NCBI GenBank assembly: GCA_002345025.1
Contig: DDUX01000093.1
Span: 1-9,609 of the forward strand
Origin: Candidatus Accumulibacter iunctus
GTDB taxonomy: Bacteria > Pseudomonadota > Gammaproteobacteria > Burkholderiales > Rhodocyclaceae
Length of the DNA stretch: 9,609 nucleotides
Direction of reading: 5' to 3'
Below are positions 1 to 7,211 of the stretch, piece by piece. Positions within the stretch are counted from its first letter, which is position 1, and every line of letters starts with the position of its first letter. The notes under the pieces were generated by a model. It saw only the letters and a program-made list of their open reading frames with translations. It searched no databases and was not told the DNA's origin. The position numbers and the translations under genes are program-made.

Positions 1-93
1 TTAAGCAAGGTATCTTGCCGACGGCACTGCTCGGTAGCACGCGATTCCGACGGATGGTCCTCTTCTGCGGGTACCACAATCAGGAGAACCGAG

Positions 94-1518
94 ATGAGCA
101 AGAAGTTCGTTTTCGCTTTGAAAGCAAGCTGGGCGAGCGATGCGGCGGGCGAAGGAGAAAGCGCTTCGCTGGCGGTATTGCTGCACGCGCTGGATGGAAC
201 GATCACGTTCACCGAGCGCCTGAACGGCGTGGCCACGGCGGTGTTTGATGACTACGAGTCGGTGGAGCAGTTGATACAGCGCGCCTACGACAGGTATGCT
301 CGGGGGGCTGAGGGCTCGCCGGAGAAGGCGCTGCAATCCCTGGATATGCTCCTGCTGGCCGGTGACGACGTCGTGTCGGTTGTCCAGCGCCTCGAACCGG
401 TGATCGCCAGGCGAAGGAGAGCCAGCCAAGTCGCCGATTATCCCGTTTGCGTCTATGTCGACGAAGCGGTCTATGAGGAACTGCCTCCCAGATTCCGGGA
501 TTTGTATCAGAGTCCGCAGAATATGGCTTCCAACTTCGCCGCCTGCGCGCGGTTTTCCGAAGACATGCAGCGCTGCTTCGTCGTCTCACCGATCGGGCCC
601 GACGACGGGACGATTCGCAGGCGCGCGGATTTCGTCTTTGACCGATTCGTCAAGGCGGCCTGTGGATCCACTCCGTTCAAACCGGTACGGGCCGACATGA
701 TGCTCGGCAGCCACATCCTTCCGGAAATGTTTGCGGCACTGCGAAGGGACCCGCTGGTCATCGTTTACCTCGGTGCTTCGACGCCGGCGTGGAATCCCAA
801 CGTGATGTTTGAGCTGGGCTTTCGCATGGGGGTTGACGCCCCCTACATCGTCCTGGCTGACGCCGAACCCGCAGGCGAGGAGAACGACCTGCCGTTCGAC
901 CTGCAGGATGACCGGGTGGTCTGGATTCCACCGACGGAAACGGAAGACTTCGATGCCAATGCACGCGTGATCAGACAGTTGCGGGACCGAATCAGCGACT
1001 TTGAAAATCCGTCTCGACAGGACAGCGTCTATCCGGGTGCCACCATCAGGATCGGGGCTGGCGCCGACGGACACAGAGAGGCAACGTTCACCGACGCCTC
1101 GCCCGATCTGGAATCACTCATCGACCTGCCGAGGATTGTCGGCCGGTCAGTCCAGGAAGTCGCCGAGCACATCTGTCGGAGGATGTCGCCGGAGCAGGGC
1201 AGGGCATTCCTCGAGGAGCAGCAACGCTTGCTGTTTCAGTTGCTCAACCCCGGTCTTCTCAGTACGGGACCGCCCCGGGCGACCGTGCCGATCCGTTTCT
1301 CCGACCACGGCAGGCATCACGAGGAGGCATTCCTGCCGGTAGTCACCCACTGCTGGTCCAGCAGCTCGGAGGCATTGATGACGCTGAACCTCATCTACAT
1401 GGATGTGACATCTGCCGTCAAGGAAGACTCCGAGAGGGGGTGTTTTCTCAGCCGACTGGCGGCGCAGGACAGAAGATCGGTTGGCGAAGCCGGCTTCGTG
1501 GATCCGGGGGGGGCCTGA
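94..1518 (+). CDS. TIR-like / nucleoside deoxyribosyltransferase-like domain protein, first gene of a three-gene cassette
   Basis: Protein of 474 aa. The ATG at 94 has an AGGAG seven bases upstream (82-86), which fixes the start. The recognisable part is central, about residues 160-280: a first beta strand FVVSPIG (162-168), an Arg-rich helix (RRRAD, 175-179), HILPEMF (207-213), a strand LVIVYLG, then NPNVMFELGFRMG (234-246) and a strand YIVLAD. This order matches TIR-like and nucleoside 2-deoxyribosyltransferase-like domains, in which the Glu of the NPNV.FELG box (here E240) is the usual catalytic residue for cutting an N-glycosidic bond, as in NADases. Residues 1-145 and about 340-474 match nothing I recognise; the C-terminal part alternates helix (352-385) and strands (396-402, 412-418, 429-438). 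No signal peptide or membrane segment, so probably cytoplasmic. NAD or nucleotide cleavage is inferred from the fold; a purely nucleotide-binding sensor is the alternative. The next gene starts 2 bases after the stop. Confidence 0.82.
   Translation: MSKKFVFALKASWASDAAGEGESASLAVLLHALDGTITFTERLNGVATAVFDDYESVEQLIQRAYDRYARGAEGSPEKALQSLDMLLLAGDDVVSVVQRLEPVIARRRRASQVADYPVCVYVDEAVYEELPPRFRDLYQSPQNMASNFAACARFSEDMQRCFVVSPIGPDDGTIRRRADFVFDRFVKAACGSTPFKPVRADMMLGSHILPEMFAALRRDPLVIVYLGASTPAWNPNVMFELGFRMGVDAPYIVLADAEPAGEENDLPFDLQDDRVVWIPPTETEDFDANARVIRQLRDRISDFENPSRQDSVYPGATIRIGAGADGHREATFTDASPDLESLIDLPRIVGRSVQEVAEHICRRMSPEQGRAFLEEQQRLLFQLLNPGLLSTGPPRATVPIRFSDHGRHHEEAFLPVVTHCWSSSSEALMTLNLIYMDVTSAVKEDSERGCFLSRLAAQDRRSVGEAGFVDPGGA
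1506..1513 (+). other. G8 homopolymer at the gene 1 / gene 2 junction
   Basis: Eight consecutive G lie just before the gene 1 stop (TGA, 1516-1518) and 7 bases before the methyltransferase ATG (1521). The tract may serve as a crude ribosome-binding site for gene 2, which has no proper AGGAGG. In the gene 1 frame it reads CCG GGG GGG GCC TGA. A one-base backward slip on the two GGG codons re-pairs perfectly and continues GGC CTG AGC ATG, straight into the methyltransferase with no stop. One extra G in the DNA would have the same effect. The geometry is visible in the sequence; whether slippage happens is unknown. Confidence 0.5.
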
Positions 1519-1520
1519 GC

Positions 1521-2657
1521 ATGCAGCACAACGGGCTACTGGCAATCACCGAGTATTACGCTCCCATCCCGATCTTCAAGCTTGGCGCCGACCTGGAAAT
1601 CTCGGATACGAACATCGCTGCCGATCTCCTGTTCCCGGCACCGGTCAAGGGTGCGCTGACGGGATCGCTGCTGGCCGCCTTCGGCTGGCCGATGAATCGC
1701 GGCCTCGGCGGTGGCGGTGGAACCGCAGCGGCGGCCGAGGTGGCAGGTGCGCCCTGGGAAGCGACTGTGGCTGAGGGTGAAGTTGACTTGAGGTCTGAGG
1801 ACTACGGTTCTCTGCGGCTGCGTCTGACGCTGCTCTGCTTGCCGCAGCGTTGCTCGATCGATTCGGTTGAGCGGACCGTGTACGCGGAAATCGGGTCGTT
1901 GGGCGAGGACAGCCTGTTCCGCCGCAGGCTTCGCCTCGCCCAGGAATCGCATCTCGTCTGGGAAACCTATGCGCTGAGCTATGACCAGGTCCTGCCGCGA
2001 CTCGATTTCTATCGTGAAGTGGTCGAACGGCACAGCCGGGCGTTCAGTGACGCCGCGCGCGCAAGCATTCTGGACCTTGGGGCAGGAACCGGGAACGTGA
2101 CGATGCGACTCCTGGAACAAGGGCATCGGGTGACTGCACTCGACATCAGCCGCGCCATGCTTGACCGATTGCTGGGCAAGATCGATACGACGGCGGCTGC
2201 GGGGGTGTCGACCGTGCGGCACGATGCCGCCGATCTGGCCAGGTGGACAGCCGCATCGTTCGACGGGGTGACCATTCTCCTGGCCCTGTTCGACATGGCC
2301 AATCCAGCGGCGGCACTGGGCGAGGCCATGCGCGTGCTGCGGCCCGGGGGCATGCTGGTCGTGACGGAACCCAAGCGGACCTTCGATCTCTCGTCGCTCC
2401 TGCTTCATGCTGAACGGTGCCTGCGGGAGCAGGGGGCCTACGATGCCCTGCAAGAGCACTGGGCGAGGGTCAGCAACGTAAACAGGAAGATCGATCCATC
2501 GGCAAGACGGGAGCGCATGTACATCGAGGACATTCGTGAGCGTCTGCAGCTTTCCGGGTTCAGCGTCAGCAGGGAGGAGGATTCCCATCACGGCAACTGC
2601 GCGACCGTCTGGGCAGTCAAGACTTCCGCATGCAGTGGAACGGTCGGCGGACGGTGA
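1521..2657 (+). CDS. class I SAM-dependent methyltransferase with PAS-like N-terminal region
   Basis: Protein of 378 aa from ATG 1521. The frame stays open upstream to a GTG at 1440, but that start would lie well inside gene 1 and add no domain, so 1521 is preferred. The C-terminal methyltransferase has motif I ILDLGAGTG (183-191), the post-I acidic strand VTALDIS (204-210, D208 expected to hold the SAM ribose), DAADL (235-239), a hydrophobic strand at 250-258, and RVLRPGGML (271-279) followed by VVTEP. This is the Methyltransf_11/25 type used on small molecules, so the substrate cannot be told. Residues 16-50 (IFKLGADLEI, then N and AAD.LF) resemble the opening of a PAS domain, and the strand around 97-107 could be PAS beta structure, with a Gly/Ala-rich insert at 61-73. 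A sensory or substrate-gating role for this part is inference. No signal peptide. It lies 2 bases after gene 1 and overlaps gene 3. Confidence 0.88.
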   Translation: MQHNGLLAITEYYAPIPIFKLGADLEISDTNIAADLLFPAPVKGALTGSLLAAFGWPMNRGLGGGGGTAAAAEVAGAPWEATVAEGEVDLRSEDYGSLRLRLTLLCLPQRCSIDSVERTVYAEIGSLGEDSLFRRRLRLAQESHLVWETYALSYDQVLPRLDFYREVVERHSRAFSDAARASILDLGAGTGNVTMRLLEQGHRVTALDISRAMLDRLLGKIDTTAAAGVSTVRHDAADLARWTAASFDGVTILLALFDMANPAAALGEAMRVLRPGGMLVVTEPKRTFDLSSLLLHAERCLREQGAYDALQEHWARVSNVNRKIDPSARRERMYIEDIRERLQLSGFSVSREEDSHHGNCATVWAVKTSACSGTVGGR

Positions 2658-3949
2658 CCGGCGTGCCTTGTCGGACGTTCTCACCGACCTGTCGCCGTGC
2701 GCTTCCTCGCGACGCGCGAGCCATCAGTGCCCTCTATCGGCAAGCTTACCATCCGGCGAACGGAGGTGATGCACGGGAGCATTACCCCTTTCCCCAGTTC
2801 CTTGATGAGGAGTGCGTTGAGGAACTGGTGCGAACCGACGTGCTGCTCTGGTTCGTGGCCGAGCTTGGTCACACCATCGTCGGAACCTGCGGCGCGGTGG
2901 TCAATATTGGCGGCCCGATGGACAGGATCGCAGAGTCCTTTGGCCTGGTGATCGACGCAAGGTGGCAACACCAGAACCTCGGCACGGAATTGTTCAGGAC
3001 CCTGTGCGACTCCCTGGTTTCCGAGCACGCTGCCGGATTCATCATGGCCGAGACGCGAACCTCGCATCCTGGAGGATGGAAGGTCGTGCGCCACTGCGGT
3101 TTCGTGCCGATGGGGTTCGAGCCTTTCGCGCACGCGACCCCGGCGGGCTCGGAGGCAATGCTGATGACCGGCAGGGTGTCACCGATGGTGCTGGCGCTGC
3201 GCCGTGGTCCCGGAGAAGCTTCGGCGCGAGTCTGTCGGCTTTCGAGGCGGGTGCTTCAGGAACTGGATTGCACCCCTGCGCGCGTAACATCCGAGGTGGA
3301 GAGCGCGGTTGCACTCACCGCTGCATGCGGGCCGCAGGCTCCCCTCGCGACGCAAGCGGCAGCGCTTTGCGGCAATGGGTCGCGGCCGGGCGTGGAGAGC
3401 CTCGAGATTCATGAGGAACCGTGGACGGGCCGGCTGCCGGAAGCTGCCCGGGACATGCCGGCGGGCGCCCCGGGAATCATCAGCCTGCGTCGCCTGGAGG
3501 GGCTCTCGCCGGGATCGCTGCGCTACGAGAGATCGCTTTTCGTCGCCTCGATAGACGGACGAATGGTCGCCCATGCGCAAACCTCGTATGATCGTTGCGA
3601 TCGGCGGTTGCGGCTTATCGAACTGCGCGCTGCGACGGACGGTATCGCCGTTTTGCTGATCGGGCATATCCTGCGGCAGCGGCAAGCGGCCGTGCACAGC
3701 GCGCCTTTCGTCGCCGTTCTTGATGCGCGCGCCGATGACTCGGGATTGCATTCCGCACTCGAGAGAATCGGATTCTTCCCGACGGTCTATTACCCGGCGC
3801 TGATTCAGGAAGGCGGCGAGCGCTTCGATGCGGTGCAGTTCACCTGGCTGTTCGGCAGGGATCTCAAGGCCAGCCGCGACGCCGCCGACCTCAGCGAATG
3901 GCAGCTTGCCTGTGCGATCGTGGCGCCGATTACCAACGGATGGCAGTAG
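2654..3949 (+). CDS. GNAT family N-acetyltransferase, probable tandem GNAT with degenerate second half
   Basis: The preferred start is GTG 2654, which overlaps the methyltransferase stop in GTGA and gives 431 aa. An ATG at 2630 (439 aa) is the alternative; neither has a clear Shine-Dalgarno, which favours coupling to termination of gene 2. Numbered from ATG 2630, the first GNAT domain covers about 22-175: CRRALPRDARAISALYRQAY at the N-terminus, a strand VGTCGAVVNI, and the acetyl-CoA loop region LVIDARWQHQNLGTELF (106-122), where Q113..N116.G118 fills the usual Q/R-x-x-G-x-G/A with Asn at the first Gly. It ends with HCGFVPMGFEPF. A linker follows (about 190-290). Residues 300-406 again look GNAT-like (FVASIDGRMVAHAQ, LRLIELRAA, then ERIGFFPTVYYPAL) but lack the pyrophosphate loop, so this half is probably non-catalytic. 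Acyl acceptor unknown. Last gene of the cassette, ending 31 bases before the convergent ppc stop. Confidence 0.83.
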   Translation: MTGVPCRTFSPTCRRALPRDARAISALYRQAYHPANGGDAREHYPFPQFLDEECVEELVRTDVLLWFVAELGHTIVGTCGAVVNIGGPMDRIAESFGLVIDARWQHQNLGTELFRTLCDSLVSEHAAGFIMAETRTSHPGGWKVVRHCGFVPMGFEPFAHATPAGSEAMLMTGRVSPMVLALRRGPGEASARVCRLSRRVLQELDCTPARVTSEVESAVALTAACGPQAPLATQAAALCGNGSRPGVESLEIHEEPWTGRLPEAARDMPAGAPGIISLRRLEGLSPGSLRYERSLFVASIDGRMVAHAQTSYDRCDRRLRLIELRAATDGIAVLLIGHILRQRQAAVHSAPFVAVLDARADDSGLHSALERIGFFPTVYYPALIQEGGERFDAVQFTWLFGRDLKASRDAADLSEWQLACAIVAPITNGWQ

Positions 3950-3980
3950 TTCAGGTGCGTATCCCAGGCACGTGGGCGTT

Positions 3981-6737
3981 TCAGCCGCTGTTGCGCAGGC
4001 CGGCGGCGATGCCGTTGATCGTCAGGTGAATGCCGCGTTTCACGTGTTCGTCGTTGCTGCCGGCGCGCAGGCGCCGGATCAGCTCGATCTGCAGGTGGTT
4101 CAGCGGATCGAGGTAGGGGAAGCGGTGGCGGATCGAGCGGGCGAGCAGCGGATTGTCGGCAAGCAACCGGCTCTGCCCGGTGATTGCCAGCAAGCCGTCG
4201 ACGGTCGCCTGCCACTCGGCCTGCAGGCGGGGGAAGATCGCCGCCCGCAGCGCCGGGTCGCTGACCAGCTCGGCGTAGCGTGAGGCGATCGCCAGGTCGC
4301 TCTTGGCCAGCACCATGTCCATGTTCGAGAGCAGTGTGCGGAAGAAACCCCATTCGCGATGCATTCGCTGCAGCACCTGCAGGCCGTCCGGATGCGCCGC
4401 GAGGAAATCGCGCAGCGCGCTGCCGAAGCCGTACCAGCCGGGCAGCATCAGGCGGCACTGGGCCCAGCTGAAGACCCACGGGATCGCCCGCAGATCCTCG
4501 ATCGCGGTCGTCTTGCGCCGCGAGGCGGGTCGGCTGCCGAGGTTCAGATGCGCAATCTCGGCAATCACCGTCGACTCCCAGAAGTAGCGTTCGAAGCCCT
4601 CGGTTTCGTAGACCAGGCCGCGGTAGGCGCGATGCGCCGACTGCGACAGCGCCTCCATCGTCTCGAGGTAGTCGGCGCGGGGCGCGGGATCGGCCGAGGC
4701 GACGAGGGTGGCTTCGAGAACGGCGGCGGCGACGATCTCGAGGTTGCGTCGGCCGAGTTCGGGATTCGAGTACTTGCTGGCGATCACCTCACCCTGTTCG
4801 GTGATCCGCAGCCGGCCCTGCACCGCGCCGCCGGGCTGCGCCAGGATTGCCTGGTAACTGGGGCCGCCGCCGCGACCGACCGAGCCGCCGCGACCGTGGA
4901 ACAGGCGCAGCTTGACGCCATGCCTTGCGAAGACTTCGACGAGGGCAATCTCCGCCTTGTACAGCTCCCAGCCCGAGGTCAGGAAGCCGCCATCCTTGTT
5001 GCTGTCGGAGTAGCCGAGCATGATCTCCTGCAGGTGGTCGCGGCTTCCGAGCAACTGCCGGTAGGCCGGCAGCGACAGCAGTTCGTCCATCACGCGCGGG
5101 CAGTTGCGCAGGTCGGTGATGGTTTCGAACAAAGGAACGATGTTGAGCGCCAGGGTCTGCACGCGCGGCAGCAGCAGCCCGCATTCCTTCAGCAGCAGGG
5201 CGACTTCCAGCAGGTCGGAGACGCCGTCGGTCTTGGCGATGATGTAGTTCTCGATCGCGTTCGCACCGTACGCCCGCTGCGCAGCGGCGGCGGTGTGGAA
5301 GATTTCCAGTTCGTCGCGCGTCTCCTCGCTGTACTCGAGGTGTGCCGAGGCGAGCGGGCGCGCCGAGCCGATCTCGGCCAGCAGCAGGCTGATGCGGCCG
5401 GCCTCGTCGCGCTGGCGGTAGGCGGTGCCGGGCATCGCCGCTTCCAGCAGTTCGCCAACGACGCGCTCGTGCACCTCCGAGTTCTGGCGCAGATCGAGCG
5501 ACGCCAGGTGGAAGCCGAAGACGCGCGCTGCCCGCCGCAGTTCTCGCAGGCGACCGCGTGCCAGCAGTGACGAGCCGTTGGCGACCAGTGAGTGGTGGAT
5601 GATGTCGAGCTCGCCGGCGTACTCGCCGGCGTCGGCGTAAGGCGCCGACTCGCCGACCGCATGCCGATCCGGATCGATGCCGTCGAGGCGGCGTGCGGTC
5701 GCCGCCAGGCGCGCGTAGACCCCGGTCAGTGCGCGTCGGTACGGCTCGTCGGCGCGTGTCGCCGCGGTGTCGGGGGAGCGCGCGGCGAGCGTGTGCAGCG
5801 CATCGGAGACGCTGACCAGGTCCTCGGCGAGCGACAGCTCGGCCCCCAGCGCGTGCACCTCGTCGAGGTGGAAGCGCAGCGCGCGAACCGACTGCAGGCG
5901 CAGTGCCTCGCGCGTCACGGCGGCAGTGACGAAGGGATTGCCGTCGCGGTCGCCGCCGATCCAGCTCCCGAGGCGCAGGAAGGCCGGCAGTTCGGCATTG
6001 CGCAGTCCGGCGTGGGTCACCGCCAGATGGTCCTCGAGCCAGCCATAGAGGCGGGGGAGCTGGCGCAGGAAAGTGTAGTCGTAGTACGACAGTCCGTTGA
6101 CCACTTCGTCGAGCACCAGCAGCCGCGTGCTGCGCAGCATGCGCGTCTGCCACAGGCCGAGAACGGCGCGCCGCAGCGCCTCTTCGAGCGCGTCCCTTTC
6201 CTCCGGTGTGAGCTGGCTGCCGTCTCGCCGCTGCAGAAGTTCGGCGATCTCGCGCTGGCCGTTTAGGGTACTCCTGCGCTGGACCTCGGTCGGGTGCGCG
6301 GTGAGTACCGGCACGATCGACGCCTCGTCGAAGAAGCTGCGCAGGCGTGTCGCGTCGATTCCGGCCATCGCGGCGCGTTGCAGCGCATGCGCCAGACTGC
6401 CCTCGTGCGCCGGCGATCCGGCGATCAGATGGGCGCGCGAGCGGCGGATGTGATGCTGGTCCTCGGCGATGTTCGCCAGGTGCGAGAAATAGCTGAACGC
6501 GCGAACGACCGATTGCGTCTGCTGGCGCGACAGGCTGTCGAGGATTGCCGTCAGGTCCTGGCGGGCGCTTCGGTCATCGTCGCGATGGAAGCGGATGGCG
6601 CTGACACGGATCCGCTCGATCAGCTCGAAGATCGCCTCGCCCTCCTGCGCGCGCAGGGTGTCGCCGAGGACACGGCCGAGCAGCCGGATGTCGTCGCGCA
6701 GCGGCAAGTCCTTGTCGTCGATGGTGTTCTCCGGCAT
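3981..6737 (-). CDS. ppc: phosphoenolpyruvate carboxylase
   Basis: Complete PEP carboxylase of 918 aa, a little longer than the 883-aa E. coli enzyme. It carboxylates PEP with bicarbonate to oxaloacetate in the cytoplasm and refills the TCA cycle. Landmarks: VLTAHPTEVQRRS around 144-156 with catalytic H148, GGDRDGNPFVT (261-271), MLGYSDSNKDGG (573-584), FHGRGGSVGRGGGP (613-626), RITEQGE (644-650), then a PASRR segment. The start MPENTIDD is chosen because TGGAG (6748-6744) lies six bases upstream; the frame is open for another 71 codons, but that part is low-complexity Arg/Pro/Ala sequence. The protein ends LRNSG where E. coli ends RNTG, a conservative change in the C-terminal tail that lies near the active site. 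Bacterial enzymes are often inhibited by aspartate and activated by acetyl-CoA; this is family knowledge, not read here. It is transcribed alone, from a candidate promoter at 6906-6878. Confidence 0.98.
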   Translation of the reverse strand: MPENTIDDKDLPLRDDIRLLGRVLGDTLRAQEGEAIFELIERIRVSAIRFHRDDDRSARQDLTAILDSLSRQQTQSVVRAFSYFSHLANIAEDQHHIRRSRAHLIAGSPAHEGSLAHALQRAAMAGIDATRLRSFFDEASIVPVLTAHPTEVQRRSTLNGQREIAELLQRRDGSQLTPEERDALEEALRRAVLGLWQTRMLRSTRLLVLDEVVNGLSYYDYTFLRQLPRLYGWLEDHLAVTHAGLRNAELPAFLRLGSWIGGDRDGNPFVTAAVTREALRLQSVRALRFHLDEVHALGAELSLAEDLVSVSDALHTLAARSPDTAATRADEPYRRALTGVYARLAATARRLDGIDPDRHAVGESAPYADAGEYAGELDIIHHSLVANGSSLLARGRLRELRRAARVFGFHLASLDLRQNSEVHERVVGELLEAAMPGTAYRQRDEAGRISLLLAEIGSARPLASAHLEYSEETRDELEIFHTAAAAQRAYGANAIENYIIAKTDGVSDLLEVALLLKECGLLLPRVQTLALNIVPLFETITDLRNCPRVMDELLSLPAYRQLLGSRDHLQEIMLGYSDSNKDGGFLTSGWELYKAEIALVEVFARHGVKLRLFHGRGGSVGRGGGPSYQAILAQPGGAVQGRLRITEQGEVIASKYSNPELGRRNLEIVAAAVLEATLVASADPAPRADYLETMEALSQSAHRAYRGLVYETEGFERYFWESTVIAEIAHLNLGSRPASRRKTTAIEDLRAIPWVFSWAQCRLMLPGWYGFGSALRDFLAAHPDGLQVLQRMHREWGFFRTLLSNMDMVLAKSDLAIASRYAELVSDPALRAAIFPRLQAEWQATVDGLLAITGQSRLLADNPLLARSIRHRFPYLDPLNHLQIELIRRLRAGSNDEHVKRGIHLTINGIAAGLRNSG

Positions 6738-6877
6738 CTGTTTCTCCAGTGATCGGGTCTTGTGAGTGCGACGTTGGCGGGCTGGCAATCGCTGGCGACG
6801 GACGGCAGGCCGGATTGCGAAGGAAGGTCGTGACTTCGCTGCCGAGCGCCAGCCGACGAGCGTTGCGCACGGGCGTG

Positions 6878-6906
6878 ACTCTACTGTAGCCGGCGGCGGG
6901 TGTGAA
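6878..6906 (-). promoter_or_regulatory. candidate sigma-70 promoter for ppc
   Basis: On the minus strand, TTCACA (6906-6901, 5 of 6 to TTGACA), a spacer of exactly 17 bases, and TAGAGT (6883-6878, 4 of 6 to TATAAT). Transcription would begin near 6871 and give a leader of about 134 bases before the ppc ATG at 6737. I see no strong hairpin or riboswitch-like pattern in that leader. The -10 match is modest and the call rests on spacing and position. Confidence 0.4.
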
Positions 6907-6934
6907 GGGTTGGCCGCGCGCGAGCGGGCAGCAC

Positions 6935-7138
6935 TGGCCCCGTGCGGCAAGTCGAACGACGCGGCGCTGCGGCGGCACGGGGCTCAGGCTGTCGATCGCC
7001 CGTCAACTGGTGCTGCCGATGGGCCGCGAGATCGGTGTGCACAGCCCGCCGGGCGAGGGTTCATGCCTCTGGTTCCGGAGGCGGTTTCCCGGCGCGCATC
7101 AGGGTCCGCACGGCAGGTACCGAAGATTCTCCGAGTGA
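6935..7138 (+). pseudogene. remnant of a sensor histidine kinase (C-terminal end of HATPase_c domain)
   Basis: In frame with a TGA at 7136-7138, the translation contains TTRRCGGTGLRLSIARQL, followed by V, then PMGREIGVHSPPGEGS and LWFRRRFP (6956-7090). This follows the end of the ATP-binding domain of hybrid-type histidine kinases (family pattern TTRRYGGTGLGLxIxxxLVxxMGGxIxVxSxPGxGSxFWF). Just upstream, PRAAS (6938-6952) matches a weathered FxQADxS. The G2 box has Arg for Gly (GTGLRL), LMGG has become PMGR, and Tyr before GG has become Cys, all consistent with loss of constraint. No H-box, N-box or sensor domain lies upstream: the sequence there is the ppc leader and promoter, pointing the other way. 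What is left, about 55 codons, cannot be a functional kinase. There is no start codon with a ribosome site. Confidence 0.72.
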
Positions 7139-7141
7139 TTT

Positions 7142-7158
7142 TGTCGGATTTCTTTACA
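7142..7158. promoter_or_regulatory. possible activator-binding site upstream of the sigma-54 promoter
   Basis: AT-rich TGTCGGATTTCTTTACA stands out in GC-rich surroundings. Its ends (TGT and ACA) are inverted but the interior symmetry is poor. It lies about 53 bases upstream of the -24 box at 7212, a position compatible with an enhancer-binding protein. In PEP-CTERM genomes such genes are often under PrsK/PrsR with sigma-54, so a PrsR site is an attractive guess. I cannot confirm a consensus from a single site. Confidence 0.25.
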
Positions 7159-7188
7159 GTGGCGCCTTGCGCGCTGGCGGGAAAGCCC

Positions 7189-7206
7189 TGCAAACAATGC
7201 CTTGCA
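7189..7206. repeat. inverted repeat TGCAA-N8-TTGCA next to the sigma-54 promoter
   Basis: Perfect 5-base arms, TGCAA at 7189-7193 and TTGCA at 7202-7206, end six bases before the -24 element. It could be a protein-binding site or chance; the arms are short and such repeats are common. It is listed because it sits in a cluster of symmetrical elements around this promoter. Confidence 0.25.
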
Positions 7207-7211
7207 ACCGA

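Noticed and set aside
5..18. Small inverted repeat GCAAG-GTAT-CTTGC near the left edge
   Set aside because: Five pairs and no T-run. It could be the tail of an upstream terminator or an operator, but the edge leaves too little context. I see no convincing promoter in 1-93 either.
1536..2684. 382-aa open frame on the - strand opposite the methyltransferase
   Set aside because: Antisense shadow; the + strand frame carries clear methyltransferase motifs and the minus translation has none.
3950..3980. Terminator in the gap between the GNAT gene and ppc
   Set aside because: Only 4-pair stems can be drawn (GTGC/GCAC or CCCA/TGGG), without a T-run; too weak to call.
4359..5570. 403-aa open frame on the + strand opposite ppc
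   Set aside because: Antisense shadow of ppc caused by high GC; composition rich in Arg, Gln, Ala and Gly, no domain, and ppc itself is certain.
6935..7138. A functional small gene in the kinase-like frame
   Set aside because: No start codon with a ribosome-binding site, key Gly residues of the G2 box lost, and a lone domain end cannot bind ATP.
7161..7176. A second sigma-54-like match, TGGCGCCTTGCGCGCT
   Set aside because: GG and GC have the right distance, but the -12 box reads GCGCT rather than TTGCW; the match at 7212-7227 is much better.
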